This document shows, piece after piece, positions 17,596 through 25,918 of a DNA stretch of 64,000 nucleotides (its first letter is position 1; every line of letters starts with the position of its first letter). The stretch lies in NCBI RefSeq assembly GCF_002934365.1, contig NZ_PTIY01000002.1, positions 124,001 to 188,000 on the forward strand. The letters run 5' to 3'. A model generated the notes under the pieces. The model had not been told where the DNA came from. It saw nothing but the letters and a program-made list of their open reading frames with translations, and did no database searches. The DNA comes from Methylobacter tundripaludum. GTDB lineage: Bacteria; Pseudomonadota; Gammaproteobacteria; Methylococcales; Methylomonadaceae. A program made the translations under genes and the position numbers.

Positions 17596-18411
17596 TTACG
17601 GGGCAAAGTGTACGACCTCTCCTTCCTGCATGGCATTGCCGGGTGCAGGGGCGGTATTTTGATAGGCGCCGATGCCCAGCTGTTCATTAATCTGCCGCGC
17701 CACATCCAGTCCCAGGCTTTTTGACACTTCCGAGACGACCTTGCCGCGACTCGGAACCACCCGGCTTCCTCCGGTCACAATACGAACATCCTGACCCTCG
17801 CCGGTAGCGCTAAAGGCGGCTTTGACTTCGTAAGTGCGGGTGCTGATCAGGCTGAACTCCGCGACCAGCGTCAGGCTGAAAGTGCTGGACAGCGTGTCAG
17901 TACCGATAATGGGATTCACTTCATTGCGAAAATCAAGATCGCTGACCGTGCCAAATAACACATAATCGGCCCCAGGATAAGCGCCTTTTTTGATGCGGCT
18001 GATAATGTCGTAGATCTGCTCGCCGCTCTTGGCGGTATAAGGCTTGGCTTGCGATAGTTTAAAGTCGCCGGTTTTAAGGATTTCCCCTTTAATGTCGCCG
18101 ACAAATTTACGCAACTCGCCATATTCTATATAGCTGTAACTGCTTTCGACCTCGGTATAATCAGTCTGTGATTTTCCGTTATACGATGAACGGCTCGAAG
18201 CCGAGGAACTTTCAAAACCGTCCCGTTCCCGCTCGCTGTGGCTCGCGCGCTCGGACGACTTGTTGTGATAATCGACAATATGAAAATAACCGCTGACACG
18301 CTCGGCATAAGCCAGATCGGTTACCGCGATTTTAGTCGCCTGGGCGCTACAAGCCCCAAACAGTGACGACATCAGGAATAACAAACGCAACGCTTTCATT
18401 GGGCGGCTCAC
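17596..18411 (-). CDS. CsgG/LpoB-related exported protein
   Basis: The 271-residue protein is the last gene of the lipoprotein operon. A signal peptide ends near ACSAQA. The GACSA stretch could also serve as a poor lipobox. An Asn/Ser/Arg-rich low-complexity insert covers about residues 48-95. The C-terminal half resembles the CsgG/TolB-N-like fold (GADYVLFGTVSDLDFRNE, then a long beta region). The start is either the GTG at 18411, which shares a base with the lpoB stop, or the ATG at 18399. Neither has a strong ribosome site, so coupling to lpoB is likely. The fold relation to LpoB suggests an envelope partner, but the function is unknown. Confidence 0.7.
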   Translation of the reverse strand: MSRPMKALRLLFLMSSLFGACSAQATKIAVTDLAYAERVSGYFHIVDYHNKSSERASHSERERDGFESSSASSRSSYNGKSQTDYTEVESSYSYIEYGELRKFVGDIKGEILKTGDFKLSQAKPYTAKSGEQIYDIISRIKKGAYPGADYVLFGTVSDLDFRNEVNPIIGTDTLSSTFSLTLVAEFSLISTRTYEVKAAFSATGEGQDVRIVTGGSRVVPSRGKVVSEVSKSLGLDVARQINEQLGIGAYQNTAPAPGNAMQEGEVVHFAP

Positions 18412-19019
18412 TAGAACATGGATTTATTGGATGTTTTGCGTATTTCTTTTTCGTCGGCCCATTCCATGATGCCGGATTCGTTGTCCACCAGTTGCAAGCT
18501 GAATTTGTAGTACACGTCTTTGACATCGCCTGCGCGTTTGACGATAGAGGTGATGGAGCCTTCGATACGGAAATCGGCGCCTTCCATGTTACCCATTTTC
18601 TTGGATTTGCTTTTTTTGTATAGGCTTGTTTGATTTTGCCGGGTTAACTCCTCGACCTGGGTTTGCATGGCGCTGGTGTCCACTGCAAAACGCACCAATC
18701 CGCTTTTCAGAATTTTAGCTCGTATCGAATCGGTGATGGATTTTGTGTCTATGTATTCGCTGGTTCTGTTTTTTACATCAGCGACTGTTACTAAAGGGCG
18801 CTGTTTTGCAGTCAGGGGAGCGGATTGCAATAGCGAGCCGGCCATCGATTCCGCTATGGTTTGCAGATCGGTGGAACCGAACTCGTTAGTCAAAGTTTCA
18901 ACCGCTTTACTGTCGCCGTATTCGACATTGCCCGAGCTGAGTGTTGGCGACTGCGTAGCGCAACCGCTTAACAGCAGCGCTATCGTTGTGGCTTTGAATG
19001 CATTTGAATAGTTATACAT
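18411..19019 (-). CDS. lpoB: Penicillin-binding protein activator LpoB
   Basis: The 202-residue lipoprotein has lipobox LLSGC at residue 20. The globular domain (PLVTVADVKNRTSEYIDTKSI ... ADFRIEGSITSIVK) is the TolB-N-like LpoB fold. In E. coli, LpoB crosses the wall and switches on PBP1b. The flexible linker seen in E. coli is short here, so reach across the periplasm may differ. ycfL lies upstream in the same order as in E. coli. Downstream, the CsgG-like gene overlaps the stop. Confidence 0.88.
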   Translation of the reverse strand: MYNYSNAFKATTIALLLSGCATQSPTLSSGNVEYGDSKAVETLTNEFGSTDLQTIAESMAGSLLQSAPLTAKQRPLVTVADVKNRTSEYIDTKSITDSIRAKILKSGLVRFAVDTSAMQTQVEELTRQNQTSLYKKSKSKKMGNMEGADFRIEGSITSIVKRAGDVKDVYYKFSLQLVDNESGIMEWADEKEIRKTSNKSMF

Positions 19020-19040
19020 GGATTTATGTCTCTGTTGGTG

Positions 19041-19090
19041 TGGGGCGACTTCAGTCGCTCAATATATTGAAAAGGCGGCTAAAGTCGCCG
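19041..19090. repeat. Pair of small palindromes between lpoB and ycfL
   Basis: GCGACTTCAGTCGC (19045-19058) is a perfect palindrome. GGCGGCT/AGTCGCC (19074-19089) is a second, slightly imperfect copy of the same family in the reverse sense. Such GCGACTxxAGTCGC elements look like dispersed intergenic repeats, and here they would form a double hairpin inside the operon transcript. Confidence 0.6.
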
Positions 19091-19100
19091 TTACCGTTAT

Positions 19101-19502
19101 CTAAGGCAGATTACCGGTGTTATCCGGGCTTTGCACAACAAGCCTGAAATCGGTGGCCTGGGGCGACGGCGCGACGGCCGTTAACGTTTGTTTCTGGTAA
19201 GCGTAAACCAACACTGGTTTCCAGGCTTCCTCGCTGCCGACCGTAAAGCCGTTGGCATCCAGCCATTTAAAGCGATAGTAAAGCTGTTGATTATCCGAGT
19301 CGGTATTGTTGATCTCCGCCTGCACCGTCAACAGATGATTGCGTTTTACGGCGCGCAGGTCGGTTATTTGCAGATACGACATTTCACTTAGCTGCTCGAC
19401 TTTGGCATGGATGCTGCCGGGCCGTGGCGGCGGCTTGTGGCTGGCGCAGCCGCTGAGCAGCGACAAAGCAATTGCTAACGGTACGATTTTAAACGGATGC
19501 AT
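19101..19502 (-). CDS. ycfL: YcfL-family lipoprotein (DUF1425)
   Basis: The 133-residue lipoprotein has lipobox LLSGC at residue 19. It then has a single immunoglobulin-like beta domain with the DUF1425 pattern (LLTVQAEINNTDSDNQQLYYRFKWLD). Function is unknown, but its gene is next to lpoB in many gammaproteobacteria. AAGGA lies inside the upstream gene's stop region and only three bases separate the two genes, so they are cotranscribed and probably coupled. Confidence 0.85.
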   Translation of the reverse strand: MHPFKIVPLAIALSLLSGCASHKPPPRPGSIHAKVEQLSEMSYLQITDLRAVKRNHLLTVQAEINNTDSDNQQLYYRFKWLDANGFTVGSEEAWKPVLVYAYQKQTLTAVAPSPQATDFRLVVQSPDNTGNLP

Positions 19503-19505
19503 GGT

Positions 19506-20999
19506 TTATCCTTTTGCTTGTTGGACAGGTTTTCTGGCTTTTTTCTTTTTGGATTTAGCGGTGCCTTTGGTTGCAGCCGCGCTATTGTCGTTCGCAGGCT
19601 CAATAACAACGGGTGCGGCATAAACCGGCGTGTGCGGCCCATAAGCCGGTTGCGACCAGTAAACCTGATTGCCTAGCAGACGCGTCACCACGACGGCGTG
19701 AGAGCCTTTGATGTCGATGGATTGCTTGCTGCCGCCGATGGCGATGTCATGCTTGCCGGAAGGCAATGTTGCGCGGGCAATGCTGATGGTTGCAGGCAAA
19801 GTGCGCCAAGTGCGTTCATCAGCGGATTCGGTAATGACATTGGCTATATTCAGCGCAATGCCGGCAATCGCCGCGCCGCCGCCTTGGTCCATCAAGGCTT
19901 TTTGGGACATTGCTTTTGCCGCGGCACGAAGAATGCCCCGAACGATAATTCCCGGCATATCGTCTCTTAATGCCCGTTTGGACATTGTATCCAGGCTGGT
20001 CACACCCGCTAATGGCAGGGTTTCTTTGCCGTCGATGCCGAGGGTGCTGGGTTGCGGAGTGCGGCTGGGGTCTGAATGCAGTACCGGAAACGATATGGGA
20101 ATAACGCCCAAATTGCTGACGATGACCGGCACGGGAATAGTGACTGAGCTAAGCGCGGGCGCGGTGCCGGATTCAACCACAAACAACACATCGGTTTCGG
20201 CAGGTTTACGGAGGCTAGTACGGGCTTCCAACGTCGCCAGGCCGTCTTCCAGAATTTTAATATTGGGCTGTAGCTCAATCGCCTGCCGGTAACCGGGCGC
20301 GGCGAGTCCCTGTTCGTTCAAGGCTTCATAGACAAAACCGGCCAAATAATGGCTGAAAGCGCTTTGGTAACCGTTTTTCAGTCGGGTGACTTCGGCCGAA
20401 TTAAGCGTTTCGACCGGATAACCGTTCAAATCCTTAAAGGTTGTGGCGATGCCTTTTTCCTTGCTTTCCTGTTCCAGAGCCTCGGCGTCTTTCGCGTTGA
20501 TTTCCGCGATAATGGCTTCGCGCTCGTGGGTTTTCTTGATCTCAATTCTGGCGGCATTCCAGTCGCCTGCCGATAAGTGATCCAGAGCCAGTCGGGTGGA
20601 CAGCATGACTTTTTCATAATCATGCCCGTCGTAGCGGCGGGTTTTGTCGTTTAGCACCACCGCGCCGACATTTTCCAAAATTGCGCCGGCCCTGATTTTG
20701 GCCTCATTTTCCCACTCATTGACTTTCCGGTCGGCCAACATCCACGCGCCTGCGCTGTCTTTATATTGGCTTTTCAAACGCAATAATTCGCCTTTTTCCA
20801 GATAGTAAAGCAAATCGAAGTCGCCGCCGGTGTTGTTGGCTTCATGTTGAGTTAAGGCTTGATCAAGCTGGCCTTGTCCGACCAGATCTATGGTTTGTTT
20901 GAGTTCGTTATCGTAACTGCGCATTGCGGAGCAGCCGGATAGCGTCAGCATCAATACAAAAGGCAGGGCAAGGCCTGGAGAAGAGGTAAAGAGGGGCAT
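19506..20999 (-). CDS. COG3014-type lipoprotein, first gene of the lpoB operon
   Basis: The 497-residue lipoprotein has lipobox LSGC (Cys23). The N-terminal half is helical with TPR-like spacing (DLLYYLEKGELLRLKSQYKDSAGAW and further helices to about residue 255). The C-terminal half is beta-rich, followed by a Lys-rich tail (KSKKKKARK). The same family occurs ahead of ycfL and lpoB in other gammaproteobacteria, which makes a role in wall synthesis plausible. No direct function is known to me. AAGGA precedes the ATG. Confidence 0.8.
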   Translation of the reverse strand: MPLFTSSPGLALPFVLMLTLSGCSAMRSYDNELKQTIDLVGQGQLDQALTQHEANNTGGDFDLLYYLEKGELLRLKSQYKDSAGAWMLADRKVNEWENEAKIRAGAILENVGAVVLNDKTRRYDGHDYEKVMLSTRLALDHLSAGDWNAARIEIKKTHEREAIIAEINAKDAEALEQESKEKGIATTFKDLNGYPVETLNSAEVTRLKNGYQSAFSHYLAGFVYEALNEQGLAAPGYRQAIELQPNIKILEDGLATLEARTSLRKPAETDVLFVVESGTAPALSSVTIPVPVIVSNLGVIPISFPVLHSDPSRTPQPSTLGIDGKETLPLAGVTSLDTMSKRALRDDMPGIIVRGILRAAAKAMSQKALMDQGGGAAIAGIALNIANVITESADERTWRTLPATISIARATLPSGKHDIAIGGSKQSIDIKGSHAVVVTRLLGNQVYWSQPAYGPHTPVYAAPVVIEPANDNSAAATKGTAKSKKKKARKPVQQAKG

Positions 21000-21733
21000 G
21001 AGGATTCCTTGTTTTATTATTATGGTGGTGTACGGTTTTTACCCGCTAGCTTCGGTGTCGTCCGTAACTAAGATGCCAACGCAGTAGAGGAAGTATAAAT
21101 GTTTTTTTTGATAACCCAATTTTTTTGAGCTGATGCACTTTACGGCATTACAGCGATAGCAATGTGTCGGGATTTGCGAATAACGGAGGACAATTGGAAT
21201 AAGTTTAAGTTATTTATCTGTTTTTTATTCTTCCAGACGATAGGTCGCACTCATTTTTTTGCCGCCCATCGTCGAGACCATATCTTTGTTTGCCGTAAAC
21301 CGGAATGTTCTTGTCAACTCATTTGTAAGCTTAGACCGACTATACAAATATAGTGAAATAGTGAACAATGAAAACCGGTCGTAAAGGGTGAATTTAGCAA
21401 ATAGGAGCGGTTGACCGCTAAATTACAGAAGCTCAGAACCACCTTAGTCTGTCCGTATTTTTTTCAAAAATGCACAATGCAAGACTTGAACCTGATGTTA
21501 TAGGGCAGGTTTCAGGATGAGATCGAAGCTATGTTCGGTCAATCTGCCAAAATTGCACCGCAGAAACGACTAAAAAATCAAAAAATAACTGAAAACAACC
21601 TATTGGCCTTTATCGCCTCTTTTCAGTTAAGAGCGATATCATATGTCAAAAAATCATGATAAATCTGACGCCTGGAACGCGTTGGTTTTAATCTTACAAC
21701 GGAATAAACAACTAAAATTATGGGGTGGAAATT
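21000..21733. other. AT-rich gene-free stretch with inverted repeats
   Basis: No supported gene is seen in these 734 bases. Small open frames (for example 21162-21353) have no family features. Two inverted repeats are visible. AGCGGT-TG-ACCGCT lies near 21407-21420. TAACTGAAAA pairs with TTTTCAGTTA at 21586-21629 across a 24-base loop. The base composition is lower in GC than the flanks and continues into the next two genes, so this may be the left end of an acquired island or its regulatory region. Confidence 0.5.
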
Positions 21734-22543
21734 ATGGGATGGACAAAATCTGTCAGTAAAGGCGCGAAGGGTGTTGGCAAATCAATAGACAAGGGTGCAA
21801 AAGATACCGGTAAAGCAGTCGTAGATACCGGAAAAGATGCTGGAAAAGCAATTGAAAAAGGTGCAACGGATACGATTGATACGGTCGTTGATACTACAAC
21901 TACCGTTATCAATGTCGCAACTGATACATACAATTACGCAGTCGATTTTGCTAATGATACGGCCGCTAGAACTGAAAGCATTGAAGCGACGGTATTGAAA
22001 AATACCGAAGAAATGGCAAAGGCTGGTATTGATACAACTTCAAAGGAGTTTAACGATTTATCAAAACAAGCTGAGCAACAAGTTATTGCTGGTGTTGAGG
22101 TTGTTAAAGATGCGGCAGTAGACGCTTATGCGTGGATTGATGAGAACGCTTGTAGAATTGGTCTAACGGCGTCGCTATCGATGGGTTTCGTCGCAGCATT
22201 TACGCCTGCGCAGCCAGAGGGGGCGGCGACATCAACTACGATGAGTTCATTATATGTAACTATGATTTCAACTGCTGGAAAATATGCAACTGCAATAGCA
22301 TTGGCGGAAGCGTCTACAGAATTAATTTATTTGATACCTGGTGTAAAGGGGCAAGTGAATCAAGACCTTTTATTTAATTGTGTTTCAAATTGTATTTACT
22401 ACTCATTAGATTCGGCCGCATTGTGGGGAACGCCTGCTGGAGTTGGGATCGCGATGGGGGCCGCAGTGTCGCCAATTGTAGCAACTTTAATATGCACTAG
22501 AACTTTACCTAACGGATTTTCCAAAGCACTGCCAAAGAGTTAA
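21734..22543 (+). CDS. Unrecognised protein with seven 11-residue amphipathic repeats
   Basis: The 269-residue protein starts at the ATG at 21734 after GGGGTGG, not at the GTG at 21725. I do not recognise the family. Residues 9-85 form seven 11-residue units (KGAKGVGKSID, KGAKDTGKAVV, DTGKDAGKAIE and so on). This is the pattern of LEA proteins and alpha-synuclein-like helices that fold on membranes. A mixed helical region follows. Two Gly/Ala-rich hydrophobic stretches (about 140-205 and 237-262) could enter membranes, and four Cys are clustered in the C-terminal part. No signal peptide is present. A putative 2OG-Fe(II) oxygenase starts one base after the stop. Codon use is AT-richer than the neighbours, which suggests transfer. 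Confidence 0.65.
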   Translation: MGWTKSVSKGAKGVGKSIDKGAKDTGKAVVDTGKDAGKAIEKGATDTIDTVVDTTTTVINVATDTYNYAVDFANDTAARTESIEATVLKNTEEMAKAGIDTTSKEFNDLSKQAEQQVIAGVEVVKDAAVDAYAWIDENACRIGLTASLSMGFVAAFTPAQPEGAATSTTMSSLYVTMISTAGKYATAIALAEASTELIYLIPGVKGQVNQDLLFNCVSNCIYYSLDSAALWGTPAGVGIAMGAAVSPIVATLICTRTLPNGFSKALPKS

Positions 22544-22544
22544 T

Positions 22545-23105
22545 ATGGAAAGCAAGGTGTTATACACATTAGAGTATTTAGTTGGACATTTGGACAATAT
22601 AGATAACCTAAAGTTAAAAGCTAACATATTGCGTAATTACGAAGGAAGAAACTTCATGGAAGATAGTCCAGAAGATATTCGTTATGAGGATATTAGACTG
22701 GACTTATTTCCAGAAGTTAAAAAGTTGATGCGCACTTTGATGGATAAGTTTGAGGAACAATATGGGTTGAAAATAAAACCCGTTCCAACATCAGACCCGA
22801 ATGAAGTTGTTTGGGCGGTTGTGCATCAACACAATGAAAGCACCAATTGGCACGATCACGCCACCCATACTAATTACAATAAGGGAGCTAAGGTAAGTGC
22901 GGTATATTATGTAGATGTTCCACATAATAGTGGGGATATAGTATTTAAAGTTTATGAGAATCCATTTGTAACTAAAATGTATTTGGAGAAAGCGGAAACG
23001 GGTAAGTTCATAATGTTTGATAGCACATTGTTACATTGCGTAACTAAAAATTTAAGCAATTATAATAGAATTATTATTAGCATGAATTTTACATTTGATG
23101 ACTAA
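22545..23105 (+). CDS. Putative 2-oxoglutarate/Fe(II)-dependent oxygenase
   Basis: The 186-residue protein has the jelly-roll features of the small 2OG-Fe(II) oxygenases of the PF13759 type. It has a His-rich metal motif NWHDHATH (H103, D104, H105, H108), the strand KVSAVYYVDVPHNSGDIVF, a distal His164 in FDSTLLHCV and Arg175 in NRIIISMNF for 2-oxoglutarate. About 75 N-terminal residues are helical and acidic. Such enzymes hydroxylate amino acid side chains or small molecules. The gene begins one base after the repeat-protein stop, so that protein is a possible substrate. This is inference. The sequence is markedly AT-rich. Confidence 0.7.
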   Translation: MESKVLYTLEYLVGHLDNIDNLKLKANILRNYEGRNFMEDSPEDIRYEDIRLDLFPEVKKLMRTLMDKFEEQYGLKIKPVPTSDPNEVVWAVVHQHNESTNWHDHATHTNYNKGAKVSAVYYVDVPHNSGDIVFKVYENPFVTKMYLEKAETGKFIMFDSTLLHCVTKNLSNYNRIIISMNFTFDD

Positions 23106-23261
23106 TCAAGGTTCTTCGGAGTCAGGGGCAATTTAGTAATTAAGCGGATATAATGGATTCGTAATGTTTTCGGCAATGCGATTAAGAAACGGTGATTGGA
23201 CTGCATAATTTCTTAACTGGGTGTGAAAATATATTTTCCCTGAAGAATTGGTTTCGTCAGT

Positions 23262-23762
23262 CTATTCGAGGGTTTTGTTTTTAATGCGGGTTCCCATTAG
23301 GTAATCGAACCAAGGCCAGGTAACGCACCAGTTACCGGGGGAATTGCCGCCGAGATGATGGTCGCAATGCCAGCGCAAATGCCGTTTAGCCCAAGCCGGG
23401 TCAAGGTGGGCCTTACGATGTTTATAGTAATAAAACATCAAGGAAGCATATAGTGTACCGGCAAATAGCGGGAACATGATCAACAGTGGCGCATGCAGCA
23501 GTACAATGCTTATCAACACCGCCAATTCCTTGGTTTGAGGATTCCATGTTGTTAAATTCATGGACTGATAGCCCGGGTCGAGCATGGCGTTTTGGGTGCA
23601 AGCGGCGTGATGTTCATACCAGTGGTAAGCCCAGAAACTATGCCGATTTCGTCCCAGCCCATGCAGAATGTATTTATGCATCAGCCATTCGCCCGCATTG
23701 GCGCCCGCATTGGCATAGGCCAAGCCTAAAATGAATTGGACAGCTACGCTAAGCATGGGCAA
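23262..23762 (-). CDS. Fatty acid hydroxylase/sterol desaturase-superfamily protein
   Basis: The 166-residue membrane protein has His clusters of the integral-membrane di-iron hydroxylases: HKYILH, HWYEHH, HRKAH and HCDHH. Two hydrophobic stretches lie near residues 5-25 and 83-110. It is shorter than typical sterol desaturases, so it is a compact member of the superfamily. The substrate cannot be read from sequence; a lipid or carotenoid-type molecule is likely from the family. It is transcribed alone and ends facing the accessory island. Confidence 0.75.
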   Translation of the reverse strand: MPMLSVAVQFILGLAYANAGANAGEWLMHKYILHGLGRNRHSFWAYHWYEHHAACTQNAMLDPGYQSMNLTTWNPQTKELAVLISIVLLHAPLLIMFPLFAGTLYASLMFYYYKHRKAHLDPAWAKRHLRWHCDHHLGGNSPGNWCVTWPWFDYLMGTRIKNKTLE

Positions 23763-24004
23763 AATACCTCGTGCGTTAATTAATCGATCGGCATTAGCCG
23801 GAATATTTCTTGTTTCTATAGTACGTCTGTTATTAAATCAAGCAAAAGATATTGTCAGATAAAGCCATTCCAAGTGGGGTGTTAAATGACGCCGATTAGT
23901 GTGCTCAGCGGTTGCCCCGGCGGCCGGATTGCAAGATTTTCTTTTTTAGCCGTTATAAAGTTGATAAAATCAGTGGGTTTTTCATTTATTGGGTGATTAT
24001 CATC

Positions 24005-24328
24005 ATGAGCGTTATAGAAAGAATTAAAGACCAGATTGGAAATAATCCGGTGGTTTTATATATGAAAGGGTCGCCGGATTTTCCTCAATGCGGCTTTTCC
24101 GGTCAAACAGTGCAGGTGTTAGAGGCCTGCCATGCCAAATATAAGCACGTTAATATTTTCGAGGATCCCGAGCTTCGCGAGGCGCTTAAAGAGTATTCGA
24201 ACTGGCCGACCTATCCCCAGCTTTATATTGGCGGCGAATTAGTCGGCGGTTGCGATATTGTTACCGATCTTTATCAAAAGGGTGAGCTGGCAAAGATGTT
24301 GGCTGCGGTTGGCGGTGTAGAAGAATAA
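24005..24328 (+). CDS. grxD: Monothiol glutaredoxin (Grx4 type)
   Basis: The 107-residue protein starts at the ATG at 24005. The longer frame to 23912 adds a non-conserved tail. The active site is CGFS with Cys29. WPTYPQLYIGGELVGGCDI carries the glutathione-binding residues. Monothiol CGFS glutaredoxins hold and pass [2Fe-2S] clusters and act with BolA proteins. The gene next door, on the opposite strand, is rnt, a pairing seen in E. coli and relatives. Confidence 0.95.
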   Translation: MSVIERIKDQIGNNPVVLYMKGSPDFPQCGFSGQTVQVLEACHAKYKHVNIFEDPELREALKEYSNWPTYPQLYIGGELVGGCDIVTDLYQKGELAKMLAAVGGVEE

Positions 24329-24368
24329 GTTGTATTTGATTTGTCGGGTTACGCTACGCGAACCCGAC

Positions 24369-24989
24369 TTACGCTCGCGATTCCAGTTCCTTCCAGCGGT
24401 TGACGATCATGCAAAACAGTTCCGCTGTTTTTTCGGCGTCATAGAGCGCTGAATGCGCTTTTTCGTTATCCCAGTCCAATCCTGCCGATTGGGCGATTTT
24501 CGCCAGCACTGTCTGCTGATAGGCCAATCCTCCCAACGTCGCGGTATCGAAAGTGCTGAACGGATGAAAAGGGCTGCGTTTTATTTGGGTCCGTTGAATG
24601 GCTGCATTCAGGAAGCTGATATCGAAAGCCGGGTTGTGGCCGACCAAGATTGCCCGTGTGCAATTATTACGTTTGACGGCTTCTTTAATCGGCTTAAACA
24701 GCATGTGTAGCGCATCTTTCTCTTCGATAGCCATCCGAAACGGATGGTGCGGATCGATCTTGTTAAATTTGAGAGCGGCTTCGTCCAGTTCGGCGTTTTT
24801 AAAGGGAATGACATGTGTTGTATAACGTTCGGTTACTTCCAGGTCGCCGTTGCCGTTATATTCAACAATAACCGCGGCAATCTCCAGTAATGCATTTTTT
24901 TTTGGATTAAATCCGGCTGTTTCTATGTCAATGATTACCGGAAGGAAGCCCCGGAAACGTTTGTCTAAGGGAATTGCAGGTGTATCCAT
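24369..24989 (-). CDS. rnt: Ribonuclease T
   Basis: The 206-residue DEDDh exonuclease has acidic residues Asp21 and Glu23 (VIIDIETAGF), a later ILVGHNPAFDISF motif and the HSALYDAEKTAELF motif with the catalytic His and last Asp. RNase T trims the 3' ends of tRNA and other stable RNAs as a dimer. Length and motifs match E. coli Rnt and not the DNA polymerase epsilon subunit. It is convergent with grxD and divergent from mlaA. Confidence 0.95.
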   Translation of the reverse strand: MDTPAIPLDKRFRGFLPVIIDIETAGFNPKKNALLEIAAVIVEYNGNGDLEVTERYTTHVIPFKNAELDEAALKFNKIDPHHPFRMAIEEKDALHMLFKPIKEAVKRNNCTRAILVGHNPAFDISFLNAAIQRTQIKRSPFHPFSTFDTATLGGLAYQQTVLAKIAQSAGLDWDNEKAHSALYDAEKTAELFCMIVNRWKELESRA

Positions 24990-25090
24990 TTTGTGAGTTA
25001 TGCCAAGATGTGTTGAAATGATGAGTAATAAATGCGGCGATTTATGATATGTTACGCGAAAATCAATAACAGCGTTGTGGAGAAAATGTA

Positions 25091-25852
25091 ATGCGGCAGA
25101 AAAAATTAATCACTCAACTCGGATGTCTTGTTTTGTTGGGTGCGCTGGGTGGGTGTGCAACTTCCGCTAAAGATCCTCAGGATCCATTTGAAGAATGGAA
25201 TAGAGGCGTGCAGACGTTCAACGATAATCTTGACGAGTATGCAATGAAGCCTGTTGCCAAAGGCTATCAGTGGATAACGCCATCGTTTGTTGATCGCGGC
25301 GTGACTAATTTTTTCAGCAATATTAATGATATTGGCGTAACTATTAATGACTTGTTGCAGTTCAAAATCGAACAAACCGGTATGGACGGATCGCGATTTC
25401 TCGTGAATACCGTCGCCGGTCTTGCCGGTTTTATTGATGTCGCAGAGATGATCGACTTGCCCAAGCATAATGAAGATTTTGATCAAACCATGGGCGTCTG
25501 GGGTGTGCCGGCAGGCCCTTATCTGGTGTTGCCGTTTTTCGGGCCAAGCTCTCCTCGGGGAGTGGGCGGTCTGATCGGCGATGCGGCGATGAATCCGATC
25601 AGCTATATTGATAGTGGGGCAATCACCGGCGGCTTGTTTGCGTTGAATGCCGCCGACTTGCGTGCAGACAACTTGGCTACTGAAAAAATTGCTACAGAAG
25701 CGGCCGTAGACCGGTATGCGTTTTTTAAGAGCGCTTATTTTCAACATCGTGAATACCTGATCCACGATGGCAACCTGCCGGAAGGACATGATTTGCTGGA
25801 GCTTGATAAGGAGTTTAATGAGGATAATTTGGGGCCGATTAAGCCTTACTAA
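25091..25852 (+). CDS. mlaA: Phospholipid-binding lipoprotein MlaA (VacJ)
   Basis: The 253-residue lipoprotein has lipobox LGGC (Cys22). The family signatures DPFEEWNRGVQTFND and GYQWITPSFVDRGVTNFFSN are present, as are DFDQTMGVWGVPAGPYLVLPFFGPSSPR and a final ELDKEFNEDNLG tail. MlaA sits in the outer membrane beside a porin and takes surface phospholipids inward for return by the Mla system. GTGGAG precedes the ATG. A strong terminator lies 18 bases after the stop. The other mla genes are not nearby, which is usual. Confidence 0.95.
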   Translation: MRQKKLITQLGCLVLLGALGGCATSAKDPQDPFEEWNRGVQTFNDNLDEYAMKPVAKGYQWITPSFVDRGVTNFFSNINDIGVTINDLLQFKIEQTGMDGSRFLVNTVAGLAGFIDVAEMIDLPKHNEDFDQTMGVWGVPAGPYLVLPFFGPSSPRGVGGLIGDAAMNPISYIDSGAITGGLFALNAADLRADNLATEKIATEAAVDRYAFFKSAYFQHREYLIHDGNLPEGHDLLELDKEFNEDNLGPIKPY

Positions 25853-25870
25853 TCCATACCTGATCCACGA

Positions 25871-25902
25871 AAGGGCCGGTAGTTATGCACCGGCCCTTTT
25901 TT
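25871..25902 (+). terminator. Rho-independent terminator after mlaA
   Basis: AAGGGCCGGT pairs with ACCGGCCCTT around an 8-base loop, followed by a T run. In the other direction the stem could also serve pyrC, which ends 17 bases further on. Confidence 0.92.
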
Positions 25903-25918
25903 GTAGGCAATATCCAGG

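Noticed and set aside
21162-21353. Small frame in the gene-free stretch before the island
   Set aside because: Cys/His residues looked zinc-finger-like, but there is no consistent spacing, ribosome site or homologue I can name.
25106-25789. 227-residue minus-strand frame over mlaA
   Set aside because: It mirrors mlaA codons and has no recognisable domain.
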